Source: Gemmatimonadetes bacterium 13_1_40CM_69_22
GTDB lineage: Bacteria; Gemmatimonadota; Gemmatimonadetes; Gemmatimonadales; GWC2-71-9
Reading direction: 5' to 3'
NCBI GenBank assembly: GCA_001917665.1
Contig: MNEL01000047.1
Coordinates: 49,236 to 113,235, forward strand
Length of the DNA: 64,000 nt
Shown here piece after piece: positions 50,196-57,740 of the stretch (the first letter of the stretch is position 1; every line of letters starts with the position of its first letter). The translations under genes were made by a program, and so were the position numbers. Below the pieces are notes generated by a model. The model worked only from the letters and a program-made list of their open reading frames with translations. It searched no databases and was not told the DNA's origin.

Positions 50196-50757
50196 GGGCG
50201 AGCACCGCGCGGTGTTTTTGGACCGCGACGGCACGATCGTGCACGACCCGCCGCCCGGCTTCCTGCATGAGCCGGGGAAAGTGCGCCTCCTACCCGGCGC
50301 TGCCGCCGCGATCCGACGGCTGAACCAGGCGGGCTGGCTGGTGGTGATCGTGACGAACCAGTCCGGGATCGGGCGCGGGCTGTACGACGCGGCCGCTTAC
50401 GCCGCGGTGCAGCGCCGGCTGGCGGAGCTGCTCGCCGCGCACGGCGCGCACATCGACGCCGCCTACTTCTGCCCGCACCACCCGGACGCGGACGGGCCGT
50501 GCGACTGTCGCAAGCCGGGGGTGAAGCTGTTCCGCGACGCCCAAGCCGCGTTGGGGATCGACCTCCGGCGCTCGTACTGGGTGGGCGACCGGTGGCGTGA
50601 CGTCGCGCCGACGCGCGCCCTCGGCGGAGGCGCCTCCCAGGCGATCCTGGTGCAAACCGGGAGCGGCGCGACCGACCGCGCCGAGGCCGAGGCGCGTGGA
50701 GCGACGGTCGTGCCGGACTTGAGCGCCGCGGTCGACCGGATTGTGCAGGGGGAATAG
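50188..50757 (+). CDS. gmhB: D-glycero-D-manno-heptose-1,7-bisphosphate 7-phosphatase (GmhB-like HAD)
   Basis: 189 residues. HAD motif I FLDRDGTIV with Asp12 and Asp14, motif II VTNQSGIGRG, zinc site CPHHPDADGPCDCRKP and motif IV YWVGDRWRDV. The histidinol-phosphatase-like HAD with this zinc loop removes the C7 phosphate of heptose bisphosphate, an LPS-core precursor, supporting a Gram-negative envelope. Alternative substrates (histidinol phosphate) are possible. It overlaps selA by 8 nt. Confidence 0.85.
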   Translation: MPEGEHRAVFLDRDGTIVHDPPPGFLHEPGKVRLLPGAAAAIRRLNQAGWLVVIVTNQSGIGRGLYDAAAYAAVQRRLAELLAAHGAHIDAAYFCPHHPDADGPCDCRKPGVKLFRDAQAALGIDLRRSYWVGDRWRDVAPTRALGGGASQAILVQTGSGATDRAEAEARGATVVPDLSAAVDRIVQGE

Positions 50758-50779
50758 CAGCGGCAGATTGCGGAACGAC

Positions 50780-51286
50780 ATGGAGCGCACACGGACGGGA
50801 TTCAAGGTCCGCGCCCTCGCGGCGCTGCCACTCCTGATGCTGCCCGTCCCCTGCTCGCTCACGGCGCAGCACAAGCCGTCCCCGCTTCCTCCCGCCGCGC
50901 CGCCCGCGCCGCCCACGCTCAAGGGGGCGATCGCGCCCGGGGCCACGATCCGGGACTCGCTCGGAGCCCGCGACGTCGTGCTCGCGGCCGAGAGCACCTA
51001 CGCCCAGCCGTGGAAGCTCGCCGGCGCCGCCGGCGAGATCGTCACGATCGACCTCACCTCCGACGCGTTCGACGCGTACGAGTTCCTGCTCGGCCCGGGA
51101 CTCGACCGCCCGCCGCAGGACGACGACTCGGGCGGCCGGTGTAACGCGCGGCTGACGGTGCGACTGCCGCGGACCGGAGATTATACGATCGTCGTCACCA
51201 GCACCGACAAGTTCGCGACGGGCCCATTCTCGCTGAGCGTGAGCGTCGGGGCGAAGCCCAAGTCGCTCAACCCCTGCCCGCGGTGA
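50780..51286 (+). CDS. Exported protein with pre-peptidase C-terminal-like domain
   Basis: 168 residues from ATG 50780. A signal peptide (ALAALPLLMLPVPCSLTAQ) with a Cys at about residue 26 that might be lipidated, a proline-rich linker, then a beta-sandwich: GATIRDSLGARDVVLAAEST, GEIVTIDLTSDAFDAYEFLL and ARLTVRLPRTGDYTIVVTS, the PPC pattern. Function unknown; PPC domains are usually attached to secreted enzymes but here it stands alone. GTG at 50741 is an alternative start. The stop overlaps the purN GTG. Confidence 0.65.
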   Translation: MERTRTGFKVRALAALPLLMLPVPCSLTAQHKPSPLPPAAPPAPPTLKGAIAPGATIRDSLGARDVVLAAESTYAQPWKLAGAAGEIVTIDLTSDAFDAYEFLLGPGLDRPPQDDDSGGRCNARLTVRLPRTGDYTIVVTSTDKFATGPFSLSVSVGAKPKSLNPCPR

Positions 51287-51969
51287 CGCCCCCCCCGGTC
51301 CGCCTCGCCGTGCTCGTCTCGGGCGGCGGCACGAACCTGCTGGCTCTGCTCGACGCGCTCGCGGATTCGGGAGTCGCGCGAGTCGCACGCGTCGTGTCGA
51401 GCCGCCCGGATGCCGGCGCGCTCGAGCGGGCCCGCCAGCGGGGCGTGCCTGCCACTGTGCTGTCCCACCCCGCCGACGCGGCCGAAGTCATCACCAGCCT
51501 GGGCGACGCGGAGCTCGTCGTCCTGGCCGGCTACCTCAAGCGGGTGCCGCCCGCGGCAGTCGCCCGCTTTGCGCTCCGGATGATTAATATCCATCCGGCG
51601 CTGCTCCCCGCCTTCGGCGGCCCCGGCATGTACGGGCGCCGCGTGCACCAGCGGGTGCTCGCGAGCGGCGCCGCGATCTCGGGGGCGACGGTTCACTACG
51701 TGGACGAGGAATACGACCGCGGGCCGATCATCGCCCAGTGGCCCGTGCCGGTGCGTCCCGGGGACACGCCCGACACGCTCGCTGCACGCGTGCTCAAGGT
51801 GGAGCATCGCTTGCTGCCGCTGGTCGCACTGGAGCTGGCGCAGCGGGGGGTGCCGCGAACTCCCCTGCGACTGTACGCGGACGACATCGGTTTTCGCGCC
51901 GCCAGCGAGGCGACGGTGACACTCGCGCAGAACGAGGGAACGAGGGAACGAGGGAAAGGGGAGGCATGA
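51283..51969 (+). CDS. purN: Phosphoribosylglycinamide formyltransferase
   Basis: 228 residues from GTG 51283 (GTGA). Family blocks: LVSGGGTNLLALLDAL (phosphate loop), VVLAGYLKRVPP, NIHPALLPAFGGPGMYGRRVH with the catalytic Asn and His, and GATVHYVDEEYDRGPII with the catalytic Asp. It formylates GAR in purine synthesis; purH is four genes downstream. The C-terminal 13 residues come from GAGGGAAC octamer repeats and are not part of the enzyme fold. Confidence 0.93.
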   Translation: MTPPPVRLAVLVSGGGTNLLALLDALADSGVARVARVVSSRPDAGALERARQRGVPATVLSHPADAAEVITSLGDAELVVLAGYLKRVPPAAVARFALRMINIHPALLPAFGGPGMYGRRVHQRVLASGAAISGATVHYVDEEYDRGPIIAQWPVPVRPGDTPDTLAARVLKVEHRLLPLVALELAQRGVPRTPLRLYADDIGFRAASEATVTLAQNEGTRERGKGEA

Positions 51970-52021
51970 CCAGATTGCGGTTGGCGCTGCTTTCGCTTTC
52001 CATCCTTCCATCGTTCCATCT
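51934..52021. repeat. Octamer arrays across the purN / M42-like junction
   Basis: GAGGGAAC is repeated three times (51934-51957, last copy ending A), then GGGGAGGC provides the ribosome-binding site of the next gene. From 51998 TTCCATCC, TTCCATCG, TTCCATCT follow inside that gene's signal peptide (LSILPSFHLSA). Both have exact period 8. The second array is the CCATC type seen at 29224 and 50025. Confidence 0.6.
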
Positions 52022-52871
52022 GTCCGCCCAGACCGTCGACCCGCTGGCGGTCCGCTTCGCCAGCATGACCGCCGTCACCGGGCTCGAGCAGGCGATGACC
52101 GACACGCTGCTCACCCTCGTCCCCGGGAGCACACGCGACCGCACGGGTAACGTGACCGTCAGCTTCGGCACAGGAGCGCCGAAACGACTGGTCGCCTGCG
52201 CGCTCGACGAAGTGGGTTACGTGGTCGGCAACATCACCGCCGACGGCTATCTCACGCTGCGGCGGGTGGGAGCGCCGCCCCAGCCGCTGTTCGACCAACA
52301 GCTCGAAGGCCAGCGGGTGACCGTGTTCGGTGCGCGCGGCGCCGTGCCCGGGGTCGGCGCCGTGAGATCGACCCACCTGACGCGCGGCCGCATCGGATCG
52401 GGTACGCCCGATCCGATCTTCACGGTGGACAACGCCTACGTCGACGTGGGCGCTGCATCGGCAGCGGAGGCTCGCGCGCTCGCGATCGACATGCTCGCGC
52501 CCGTGTCGCTCGCAAAGCGCCCGCATCTCTACGGCGATCGTCTCCTCGCCGCGCCCGCCGCGGGGCGACGCGCCACGTGCGCGGCGCTCGCGGCCGCTCT
52601 CCAGGCCAAGCCCACAGTCCGCGGCAGCGTCGTGGCAGCGTTCACCGTCCGGAGCCTGTACACCACCACCGGACTCCAGGCCGTGCAGCGCCTCCAGGGC
52701 CCCTTCGACCAGGCGCTGGTGATCGGCGGCGGGCGCGGGGCGCGGGGGGGCGCCGCCGCCGACACCCTCGTCCTCGCCACTCGCTACACCGACACGGCGG
52801 TGGAGACGGTGTCACTCAAGGACGCCGAGGCGCTCGCGAAGCGGCTCGTCGCGTGGATGGAGGCAAGATGA
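51966..52871 (+). CDS. M42-like exported protein lacking metal ligands (inactive paralogue)
   Basis: 301 residues with an N-terminal signal peptide (to SAQT). The fold follows the M42 glutamyl aminopeptidase/endoglucanase family and the next gene: LVACALDEVGYVVGNITADG parallels VAHLDEIGFTVTNIRDDG, DNAYVDVGAAS and so on. The metal ligands are gone: the first His is Ala79, DDR is replaced by AAGRRA, and the double Glu by TTTGLQA. It is also about 60 residues shorter than its neighbour. It is therefore likely a non-catalytic partner or decayed duplicate. ATG overlaps purN and its stop overlaps the active paralogue. Confidence 0.7.
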   Translation: MTRLRLALLSLSILPSFHLSAQTVDPLAVRFASMTAVTGLEQAMTDTLLTLVPGSTRDRTGNVTVSFGTGAPKRLVACALDEVGYVVGNITADGYLTLRRVGAPPQPLFDQQLEGQRVTVFGARGAVPGVGAVRSTHLTRGRIGSGTPDPIFTVDNAYVDVGAASAAEARALAIDMLAPVSLAKRPHLYGDRLLAAPAAGRRATCAALAAALQAKPTVRGSVVAAFTVRSLYTTTGLQAVQRLQGPFDQALVIGGGRGARGGAAADTLVLATRYTDTAVETVSLKDAEALAKRLVAWMEAR

Positions 52872-53950
52872 GGGCCCTCGGGCTGGGCGCGCTGGGGACG
52901 CTGCTGCTGTGGGCCTCGCTGTGTGGGCAGGACGGCCCCAGGGTCGCGGAAGCGCAAACGGTTCTCTCCACTCTCGTCGAAGCCTACGGCGTTTCCGGCG
53001 CCGAGGGGCCCGTGCGCGACGCGGTGAAGCGGCTGCTGCCGGCGTGGGCGCAAACCGAGACCGACACTGCCGGCAATCTCTGGGTGCGGGTCGGCAGAGG
53101 CGACCCGCTCGTCGTATTCGTCGCGCACCTGGACGAGATCGGGTTTACCGTCACGAACATCCGGGACGACGGGTCCCTCGAGCTGCAGACCCGCGGCGGC
53201 TTCTTCGGCTCCCTGTTCGAAGCGCAACCGGCGCTGGTGCACACGGACAAGGGCGACGTCCCGGGTGTGTTCATGCCGCGGGACTCGGGCGCCACGCGCC
53301 ACACCCCCCCGCCCTTGCGGGTGGACCTTGGCACGACGTCGCGCGCGACGACCCTAGCCCGGGGCGTGAGCCCGGGGACCACCGTCACCATGCCCAAGCA
53401 ATTCATGCGGCTCGCGGGCACCCGAGCCACGGGCCGCTCCTTCGACGACCGAGTCGGCTGCACCGCGCAGTTGCTCGCGCTGCGGCACCTGGACCGGGCC
53501 GCGCTCAAGCATCAGGTCGTGTTCGTGTTCAGCACGCGGGAGGAGATCGGCCTCGAGGGCGCGCAGGGGGCGGCCGCCGCGCTCGGCACCGCGCCGCGGC
53601 GGGTGCACGCCATCGACACCTTCGTCTCCGCCGATTCGCCGCTGGAGCTGCCGAACTTCGCGGTGGCGCCGATCGGCCAAGGCGCGGTCGCACGGGCGCT
53701 CGACAACTCGTCCATCACGCCTCCCGCCTACGTCGATTCGCTCGTCCAAGTCGCCCGCGCGCGGGGCGTGAAGCTCCAGATCGGCACGACCAACGGGGGC
53801 AACGACGGCTCCGTCTTCACGCCGTACGGCGTCGTCGACGTCGCCATGGGCTGGCCGCTCCGCTACTCCCACTCTCCCGCCGAGGTCGTGGACTTGCGCG
53901 ATGTCGTGAGCCTCGCCGACATGATCCAGGCGGTGGCCGAGACCTGGTGA
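52868..53950 (+). CDS. M42-family metallopeptidase, exported
   Basis: 360 residues. Signal peptide at residues 1-30 (LLLWASLCGQ). M42 metal and catalytic blocks are all present: VAHLDEIGFTV (His87, Asp89), FDDRVGCTAQLLAL, FSTREEIGLEGAQGAA, AIDTFVSADSP and YSHSPAEVVDL. The family comprises co-catalytic dizinc or cobalt aminopeptidases, normally cytosolic; export is unusual. The loop RGVSPGTTVTM overlaps a GC-palindrome-like sequence (53351-53375) but fits the family's RVGDPV loop. GTGA overlap with purH. Confidence 0.85.
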   Translation: MRALGLGALGTLLLWASLCGQDGPRVAEAQTVLSTLVEAYGVSGAEGPVRDAVKRLLPAWAQTETDTAGNLWVRVGRGDPLVVFVAHLDEIGFTVTNIRDDGSLELQTRGGFFGSLFEAQPALVHTDKGDVPGVFMPRDSGATRHTPPPLRVDLGTTSRATTLARGVSPGTTVTMPKQFMRLAGTRATGRSFDDRVGCTAQLLALRHLDRAALKHQVVFVFSTREEIGLEGAQGAAAALGTAPRRVHAIDTFVSADSPLELPNFAVAPIGQGAVARALDNSSITPPAYVDSLVQVARARGVKLQIGTTNGGNDGSVFTPYGVVDVAMGWPLRYSHSPAEVVDLRDVVSLADMIQAVAETW

Positions 53951-55512
53951 GAGCACTGCTGTCGGTCTCGGACAAGCGGGGCGTCGTTGAGTTTGCTCGC
54001 GAGCTGGTGGCGCTCGGGTGCGAGATCGTGTCCACCGGCGGCACGGCGGATACGCTGCGCCAGGCCGGCGTGCCGGTCCTCCCCATCGAGCAGGTCACCG
54101 GGTTCCCCGAGATGATGGACGGGCGGGTGAAGACGCTGCACCCCAAGGTGCACGGCGGCCTACTGGCGCGGCGCGGTCATGCCGGCGACCGCGCGGCGCT
54201 CCAGCAGCACGGCATCACGCCGATCGATCTCGTGGCGGTCAATCTCTACCCGTTCCGCGACACGATCGCGCGACCAGGCGCGACGTTCGAGCAGGCGATC
54301 GAGCAGATCGACATCGGCGGCCCGGCGATGCTGCGCTCCGCAGCCAAGAACCACCAGGACGTGATCGTGGTGGTGGACCCAGATGATTATCCCGTGGTGA
54401 TCACCGCCCTGAAGGCAGGCGTACTGACCCCGGGCGCAAGCCCGGGGAGCCCGGGGTCCCCGGAGCTGCGTCGCACGCTCGCCGCCAAAGTATTCGCGCA
54501 CACCGCCGCGTACGACGCGGCGATCCACGGCTATCTGGTCCGGGACCGGCCCGGCTGGCCCGAGCGGATTACGCTGGCGCTGGAGCGCCGCCAGGAGCTG
54601 CGCTACGGAGAGAACCCCCACCAGGCGGCCGCGCTGTACGCCGTCGACGAGCCCGGCATCCGCGACCTGGAGCAACTGCACGGCAAGGAGCTCTCGTTCA
54701 ACAACCTGCTCGACGTGGACGCCGCGCTCGCCGCGGTGGCGCCGTGGAGCGGCTCGGACCGCGCGGCGTGCGCCATCATCAAGCACACGACGCCGTGCGG
54801 CATCGCCCTGGGCCAGGTACCCGCCGAAGCGTACGAGCGCGCACTCGCGACCGACCGCACGTCGGCCTTCGGGTCGGTGATCGCGTTCAACGCGGGGCTG
54901 GACCGCGCCGCCGCTGAGGCGATGCGTGAGCTGTTCGTCGAGGTGGTGGTCGCCCCCGCCTTCCGGGATGACGCGTTGAGCGTCCTGCGGGAGAAGAAGA
55001 ACCTGCGCGTCATCCGGCTCGCCGCCGATCCGGACCCGCCGGGCTGGGACTACAAGCGGATCCGCGGCGGCTTCCTCGTGCAGGAGCGCTCCCGACCCGC
55101 CCGGGCGGCGGCCGAGACGGAGTGGCAGGTCGTCACGCGGCGCTCTCCCACCGAGGCGGAATGGACCGACCTGCGGTTCGCCTGGGCGGCCGTCGGGACG
55201 GTCAAGTCGAACGCGATCCTGCTCGCCAAGCGCGAGGCCGCGATCGGCATCGGCGCCGGGCAGATGTCGCGGGTGGACGCCTCGTTTCTCGCGGTCCACA
55301 AGGCGCGCCAGCAAGGCCACGATCCGGCGGGTGCGGTGTTAGCTTCCGACGCGTTCTTTCCGTTCCCCGACGGGGTAGAAGAGGCAGCCCGCGCCGGGGT
55401 GCGCGCGATCATCCAGCCCGGCGGGTCCGTCAAGGACGCCGAGGTGAGCGCGGCCGCCGATCGGCACGGCCTCGCGATGGTGGTGACGGGCGTCCGGCAA
55501 TTCCGGCACTAA
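53947..55512 (+). CDS. purH: Bifunctional AICAR formyltransferase / IMP cyclohydrolase
   Basis: 521 residues from GTG 53947. IMP cyclohydrolase part: LLSVSDKRGVVEFARELVAL, VSTGGTADTL, FPEMMDGRVKTLHPKVHGGL. Transformylase part: LRYGENPHQAAALY, IIKHTTPCGIALG and the C-terminal VTGVRQFRH. It performs the last two steps of purine synthesis. Between LKAGV and LRRTLAAKVFAHTA an extra TPGASPGSPGSP-type stretch comes from the 24-bp palindromic element at 54424-54447. Overlaps the M42 gene stop. Confidence 0.95.
   Translation: MRALLSVSDKRGVVEFARELVALGCEIVSTGGTADTLRQAGVPVLPIEQVTGFPEMMDGRVKTLHPKVHGGLLARRGHAGDRAALQQHGITPIDLVAVNLYPFRDTIARPGATFEQAIEQIDIGGPAMLRSAAKNHQDVIVVVDPDDYPVVITALKAGVLTPGASPGSPGSPELRRTLAAKVFAHTAAYDAAIHGYLVRDRPGWPERITLALERRQELRYGENPHQAAALYAVDEPGIRDLEQLHGKELSFNNLLDVDAALAAVAPWSGSDRAACAIIKHTTPCGIALGQVPAEAYERALATDRTSAFGSVIAFNAGLDRAAAEAMRELFVEVVVAPAFRDDALSVLREKKNLRVIRLAADPDPPGWDYKRIRGGFLVQERSRPARAAAETEWQVVTRRSPTEAEWTDLRFAWAAVGTVKSNAILLAKREAAIGIGAGQMSRVDASFLAVHKARQQGHDPAGAVLASDAFFPFPDGVEEAARAGVRAIIQPGGSVKDAEVSAAADRHGLAMVVTGVRQFRH
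54424..54447 (+). repeat. 24-bp GC palindrome element inserted in purH
   Basis: CTGA, then CCCCGGGC, GCAA, GCCCGGGG: identical to the second copy at 42563-42586 and to the complement of 37873-37896. It keeps the purH frame and encodes TPGASPG in a variable loop at the boundary of the first domain, with a further GC palindrome-like AGCCCGGGGTCCCCGG directly after. Confidence 0.85.
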
Positions 55513-55517
55513 CCGAC

Positions 55518-57728
55518 ATGACGAGCATGCGCGACCAACTCACGCCGTACTGCGACGCCGAGCGTCCTCCCTATGTCCCCGCCCTGGTCGTCGCCCTGGG
55601 CGCGCTGATCCTCTACGTCGTGACGCTCGCGCCGACGACGCAATTCTGGGACGCCTCGGAGTACATCACCGCCGTGCACGCGCTCGGCATTCCACATCCC
55701 CCCGGAAACCCGCTCTTCATCCTGCTGGCGCACGCGTGGGGGCTGCTCCCGCTCGGCGCCGACTACGCGCAGCGCATCAACCTGCTCGCCGCGGCGACGA
55801 GCGCGGCGGCCGCAGGGTTCTGGTTCCTGATCGCGGAGCGTTGGTTGCGCCCGATCGTGTCACCCATCTGGCCGCGGCGCCTCACCGCGGCTGCGGGCGT
55901 GATGGTCAGCGCGACGGCGTTCACGGTGTGGAACCAGTCGGTGGTGAACGAAAAGGTCTATACGGTGAGCGTGCTCTCGATCGCGCTCGTGCTGTGGCTC
56001 GCGGTGCGCTGGGCCGATCAGCCGGCGGCGGCCCGGCGCGACCGTCAGCTCGTGCTGATCGTGTACCTGCTCGCGCTCACGGCGACGAACCACCTGATGG
56101 GCGTGCTGGCCGCGCCCGCGGTGCTGGTTTACGTCCTGGCGACCGACCCCCGGGCCTTGCTGCGGCCGCGCTTCCTCATCGCGGCAGCGCTCGTCGCGGC
56201 GGTCGGGACGAGCGTTGACCTCTTCATGCCGATCCGCGCGCACTTCGATCCCTATTTGAACGAGGGCGAGCCGACCACGTGGCAAGCCCTCCAGGCCGTC
56301 CTCGCACGCACGCAGTTCGGAAAGCCGTCGGTGTTCGCCAACCCGATGTATCTGCCCGGCCCGGACAACCCCGGCCACACGCTCGTGCTCTACGGACAGC
56401 AGCTCTTGAACTACGTGCAGTACTTCACGTGGCAGTTCGGCCACGACTGGGACGCGGCGGGGCAGCGCTTCCTGGCGGTGGCGTTCGCGGCGCTCGGCCT
56501 GGCGGGCGCACGGCGGCAGTGGCGCGCCGAGCGGCGTGCCGCGCTCGCAATGACGACGCTCATGATCACGCTCACCGTGGCGCTCGTCTTCTACCTGAAC
56601 TTCAAGTGGGGGTTCTCACAGCCCTACAACGCCCCGGGCCTCGAGCACGAGGTGCGGGAGCGGGACTATTTTTTCATCGCGTCGTTTGCGGTGTGGGGGA
56701 TTTGGGTGGGAATGGGCCTCGCGGCGCTGATGGAGTGGCTCCAGAACGGCCTGAGCGCCCGCGAGCCGCGCGCCGCGCGGCGCTGGGCGGTGTGCACCCC
56801 CGTGCTGCTCGTCGCGCTCGTGCCGCTGCTCGGCAATCGCCTCACCGCCTCGCGCGCCGGCGAGACGATGGCTCGTGACTATGCGCGCGATGTGCTGCAG
56901 TCGCTCGACCCCTACGCGCTCGTGGTCACGGCCGGCGACAACGATACGTTCCCATTGTGGTATGCGCAGGAGGTGGAGGGTGTACGCCGGGACGTGAACG
57001 TGCTGGTGTTGTCGCTCGCCAACACCGACTGGTACCTGCGCCAGTTGCAGCGCCGGGCTCCCCCGACGTTCGAGCCCAGGTCCGCCCCGGCCATGTTCGG
57101 CGACCGGAGCTGGCCCCGGCCGACGACGCCCTGGATGAACCGATACTATCTGCGTGAGCCCGCGGACACCCTGCCGCCGTACACTCCCCTGGCGCAGCCG
57201 ATCACGGGCTACCTCGGGCCGATTGAGGTCACGGTCGACCCCCGCGCGTTGGGGCGTCCCTACCTCGAGCGCTCGGACCTGGCGGTGTTGCAGATCATCA
57301 AGGACCGGCTGGGCAAGCGCCCCATTTATTTTTCCACCTCCACGGGCAACTACGCGGACCAGTTGGGGTTTTCCCCTTACCTGGTGGGCGAAGGGTTGGT
57401 GCGCCGCATGGTGCCCCAGCCGCTCACGCCGAGCGACACCGTGCGGCTCCTGCCGGGCCGAGGGTTCGTGAACATTCCACGGACGCGCGCGTTGGTGTTC
57501 GGTGTGTACTCGGGTGGTGAGACCGCGGCCCGACCCCGGCCGCGCGGCTGGGTGGACGTCCCGTCCCAGAACAGTCTGTTCGGCTACGCCTTCGTGTACG
57601 ATACGATCGCGGCGGTGCTGCGGGATCGGGAGCCGGCGCTCGCGGCCCGAGCGGGTGAGCTGCGCGACGCGATCCTCGCGAACACGACGTACGCGCTGCC
57701 CGCCGAGCGGCGCGCCGCCGGCAATTAA
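55518..57728 (+). CDS. DUF2723 multi-pass membrane protein (glycosyltransferase-like), copy 1
   Basis: 736 residues. About ten membrane segments in the first 430 residues, then a soluble domain. DUF2723 blocks: LYVVTLAPTTQFWDASEYI (an Asp-Glu pair on the first loop, like GT-C oligosaccharyl/mannosyltransferases), HPPGNPLFILLAH, NQSVVNEKVYTVS, NHLMG and FYLNFKWGFSQP; soluble part VTAGDNDTFPLWYAQEVEGV and SLANTDWYLRQLQRR. Expected to use a lipid-linked sugar outside the membrane. Start ATG 55518 (or 55527) follows purH by 5 nt. A tandem paralogue follows. Confidence 0.85.
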   Translation: MTSMRDQLTPYCDAERPPYVPALVVALGALILYVVTLAPTTQFWDASEYITAVHALGIPHPPGNPLFILLAHAWGLLPLGADYAQRINLLAAATSAAAAGFWFLIAERWLRPIVSPIWPRRLTAAAGVMVSATAFTVWNQSVVNEKVYTVSVLSIALVLWLAVRWADQPAAARRDRQLVLIVYLLALTATNHLMGVLAAPAVLVYVLATDPRALLRPRFLIAAALVAAVGTSVDLFMPIRAHFDPYLNEGEPTTWQALQAVLARTQFGKPSVFANPMYLPGPDNPGHTLVLYGQQLLNYVQYFTWQFGHDWDAAGQRFLAVAFAALGLAGARRQWRAERRAALAMTTLMITLTVALVFYLNFKWGFSQPYNAPGLEHEVRERDYFFIASFAVWGIWVGMGLAALMEWLQNGLSAREPRAARRWAVCTPVLLVALVPLLGNRLTASRAGETMARDYARDVLQSLDPYALVVTAGDNDTFPLWYAQEVEGVRRDVNVLVLSLANTDWYLRQLQRRAPPTFEPRSAPAMFGDRSWPRPTTPWMNRYYLREPADTLPPYTPLAQPITGYLGPIEVTVDPRALGRPYLERSDLAVLQIIKDRLGKRPIYFSTSTGNYADQLGFSPYLVGEGLVRRMVPQPLTPSDTVRLLPGRGFVNIPRTRALVFGVYSGGETAARPRPRGWVDVPSQNSLFGYAFVYDTIAAVLRDREPALAARAGELRDAILANTTYALPAERRAAGN

Positions 57729-57740
57729 CTGAGGACGCGC

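Noticed and set aside
53351..53375. GC-rich CTAGCCCGGGGCGTGAGCCC-type sequence in the M42 gene as another palindrome copy.
   Set aside because: Five differences from the 24-bp consensus and the encoded loop fits the normal family loop, so insertion is not supported.
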